NCBI GenBank assembly: GCA_017410145.1
Contig: JAFQRJ010000008.1
Coordinates: forward strand, 1-33,015
Reading direction: 5' to 3'
From: Tyzzerella sp.
Lineage (GTDB): Bacteria; Bacillota; Clostridia; Lachnospirales; Lachnospiraceae
DNA length: 33,015 bases
Shown here piece after piece: positions 31,192 through 33,015 of the stretch. The notes under the pieces are model-generated. The model was not told the origin of the DNA. It saw nothing but the letters and a program-made list of their open reading frames with translations, and made no database searches. How positions within the stretch are numbered: position 1 is the stretch's first letter; every line of letters starts with the position of its first letter. A program made the position numbers and the translations under genes.

Positions 31192-32385
31192 ATGCTTAAC
31201 AAAAAATCAGTGGATGATATCAATGTAAAAGGTCTTAAAGTTCTTGTTAGATGTGACTTTAACGTACCAATGGTTGATGGAAAAATCACAGACGAAAACC
31301 GTCTTGTAGCAGCTCTTCCAACAATCAAAAAATTAATCGCAGATGGCGGTAAAGTAATCCTTTGCTCACACATGGGTAAACCAAAGGGAGAACCAAAACC
31401 AGAATTATCTTTAGCTCCGGTAGCAGCAAGATTGTCTGAATTATTAGGACAAGAAGTAAAATTTGCAGCAGATGCTACAGTTGTCGGTGAAAACGCAAAA
31501 GCAGCAGTTGCAGCAATGAACGACGGAGATGTTGTTCTTCTTGAAAATACACGTTACAGAAAAGAAGAAACAAAGAATGGTGAAGAATTCAGCAAAGAAT
31601 TAGCTTCTTTATGTGATGTATTTGTAAACGATGCATTCGGTACAGCTCACAGAGCACACTGTTCAAACGTTGGTGTTACAGAATATGTTGACACAGCAGC
31701 AGTTGGTTACTTAATGCAAAAAGAAATCGATTTCTTAGGAAATGCAGTTAACAATCCAGAAAGACCATTCGTAGCTATCTTAGGTGGTTCAAAAGTATCA
31801 AGCAAGATTTCTGTAATCGAGAACTTACTTGAAAAAGTTGACACACTTATCATCGGTGGCGGTATGGCTTATACATTTGCAAAAGCATTAGGCGGAAGCG
31901 TTGGTAACTCTTTATTAGAAGAAGATTACTGTGAATACGCATTAAACATGCTTAAAAAAGCAGAAGAAAAAGGCGTAAAATTATTACTTCCAATTGATAA
32001 CGTAATCGCAGATGACTTCTCTAACGATGCAAACACACAAATTGTTGGAACAGGTGCAATTCCGGATGGTTGGGAAGGTCTTGATATCGGACCTAAGACA
32101 GCAGCTCTTTACGCTGAAACAGTAAAAACAGCGAAGACAGTTGTATGGAACGGACCAATGGGATGTTTCGAAATGCCAAACTTTGCAGCTGGTACAGAAG
32201 CAGTAGCAAAAGCATTAGCTGAGACAGACGCTGTAACAATCATCGGTGGCGGTGACTCAGCAGCAGCTGTTAACCAATTAGGATATGGCGACAAGATGAC
32301 ACACATCTCTACAGGTGGTGGAGCTTCACTTGAATTCTTAGAAGGAAAAGAATTACCAGGTGTAGCAGCAGCTAACGATAAGTAA
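31192..32385 (+). CDS. pgk: Phosphoglycerate kinase
   Basis: The 397-residue kinase has the N-terminal [81 protein letters not shown], and the C-terminal nucleotide-binding [17 protein letters not shown] and [12 protein letters not shown] with [15 protein letters not shown]. It makes ATP and 3-phosphoglycerate from the GAPDH product. AAGGAGG (31177-31183) precedes the ATG. It lies between gap and tpiA, the usual glycolytic operon order in Clostridia. Confidence 0.98.
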   Translation: MLNKKSVDDINVKGLKVLVRCDFNVPMVDGKITDENRLVAALPTIKKLIADGGKVILCSHMGKPKGEPKPELSLAPVAARLSELLGQEVKFAADATVVGENAKAAVAAMNDGDVVLLENTRYRKEETKNGEEFSKELASLCDVFVNDAFGTAHRAHCSNVGVTEYVDTAAVGYLMQKEIDFLGNAVNNPERPFVAILGGSKVSSKISVIENLLEKVDTLIIGGGMAYTFAKALGGSVGNSLLEEDYCEYALNMLKKAEEKGVKLLLPIDNVIADDFSNDANTQIVGTGAIPDGWEGLDIGPKTAALYAETVKTAKTVVWNGPMGCFEMPNFAAGTEAVAKALAETDAVTIIGGGDSAAAVNQLGYGDKMTHISTGGGASLEFLEGKELPGVAAANDK

Positions 32386-32413
32386 ATTTTAACGAAATTA
32401 GGAGAAAATTAAA

Positions 32414-33015
32414 ATGGCTAGAAAGAAAATTGTTGCCGGTAACTGGAAGATGAACATGACTCCAAGTCAGGCTGTAAAATTAGTAGAAGAATTAAAACCA
32501 TTGGTTGTTTCTGATACCGTTGATGTTGTGTACTGTGTACCAGCCATCGATATCGTTCCTGTAGTTGAAGCATTAAAGGGAACTAATGTTGAAGTTGGTG
32601 CTGAAAATATGTACTTTGAAGAAAAAGGTGCTTACACTGGAGAAATTTCTGCTGAAATGTTAGTAGATGCTGGTGTTAAGTATGTTGTTCTGGGACATTC
32701 TGAAAGAAGAGATTACTTCAAGGAAGACGATGTTTTATTAAACAAGAAAGTAAAGAAAGCCTTCGAAGCAGGTCTTACTCCAATTCTTTGCTGTGGAGAA
32801 TCCTTAGAACAAAGAGAAATGGGTGTTACTTTAGATTGGATTCGTTTACAGATTAAGTCTGATTTAGATGGTGTAACAGCAGAACAAGTTGCTTCTATGG
32901 TAATTGCTTATGAACCAATCTGGGCAATCGGAACTGGTAAAACAGCTACTTCTGACCAGGCTCAGGAAGTTTGTGGAGCAATCCGTGAGTGCATCAAAGA
33001 AATGTATGATGAGGC
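32414..33015 (+). CDS. tpiA: Triosephosphate isomerase (3' end outside window)
   Basis: The frame is open from ATG 32414 to the window end (200 codons plus 2 bases). It starts [20 protein letters not shown], with the substrate lysine K12, the catalytic histidine in [11 protein letters not shown] (H95) and the catalytic glutamate in [12 protein letters not shown] (E167). It interconverts dihydroxyacetone phosphate and glyceraldehyde 3-phosphate. About 50 C-terminal residues are missing beyond the edge. AGGAGA lies about 10 bases before the ATG, 28 bases after the pgk stop. Confidence 0.97.
   Translation, partial: MARKKIVAGNWKMNMTPSQAVKLVEELKPLVVSDTVDVVYCVPAIDIVPVVEALKGTNVEVGAENMYFEEKGAYTGEISAEMLVDAGVKYVVLGHSERRDYFKEDDVLLNKKVKKAFEAGLTPILCCGESLEQREMGVTLDWIRLQIKSDLDGVTAEQVASMVIAYEPIWAIGTGKTATSDQAQEVCGAIRECIKEMYDE

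Overview
The window reads as a chromosomal segment of an anaerobic Clostridia, most likely a Lachnospiraceae gut-type bacterium. The case rests on Gram-positive-style strong ribosome binding sites and sigma-A promoters, a Firmicutes LexA (SOS) box on recA, ribonuclease Y, SpoIIM- and SpoVB-type proteins, QueH, a long 'archaeal/fungal-type' aspartate-semialdehyde dehydrogenase, an IscR-IscS-IscU-MnmA block, and microcompartment genes. No rRNA, tRNA, CRISPR or insertion sequence was seen.

Layout. (1) 1-2230: surface proteins. The 3' part of a multi-module carbohydrate-binding-like protein (cut by the window edge) is followed by a membrane-anchored cohesin-like protein and a membrane-anchored acidic low-complexity protein ending in WTGFY. 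A vestigial copy of the same acidic tail lies, out of frame, behind the first gene. (2) 2242-3394: a small accessory island. It holds two good promoters, a palindromic operator over one -10 box, a 60-residue unknown protein overlapping a GNAT acetyltransferase-like protein (toxin-antitoxin-like architecture), 15-bp perfect inverted repeats just outside the pair, and a duplicated terminator further out. (3) 3392-8155: an AraC regulator divergent from an Old Yellow Enzyme/2,4-dienoyl-CoA-reductase-type flavin/Fe-S reductase and a split aconitase X (cis-3-hydroxyproline dehydratase-like). Together these suggest dehydration followed by C=C reduction. (4) 8156-10860: an array of three GGGGTCT hairpins, then an OPT-family transporter with a PqqD-like stand-alone protein. 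(5) 10869-12290, minus strand: a satellite microcompartment operon eutS-eutS-eutP, with its own promoter and no signature enzyme. (6) 12349-13885, minus strand: ATPase and permease of an SsuBC/TauBC-like ABC importer without a binding protein, preceded by a dense cluster of palindromes.

(7) 14063-19976: housekeeping run queH-argH-asd-topB and a left-handed beta-helix acyltransferase, closed by a terminator. (8) 20059-23279: SOS-regulated recA-recX, then rny with its own promoter and terminator. (9) 23278-25776, minus strand: SpoIIM-like, Nudix hydrolase and SpoVB/MurJ-like flippase. (10) 25824-29909: iscR-iscS-iscU-mnmA-hisJ-like, driven by a promoter with a palindromic operator in the leader. 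IscR, the cysteine desulfurase, the scaffold and the tRNA thiolase form a sulfur-transfer unit. (11) 29924-33015: glycolytic operon gap-pgk-tpiA, with the last gene cut by the window end.

The stretches that best reward attention are the GNAT island, the AcnX plus ene-reductase pair with its hairpin-rich border, the orphan eutS-eutS-eutP operon, and the palindrome cluster at 13911-14035. Functions come from motif recognition by eye; no database search was run.
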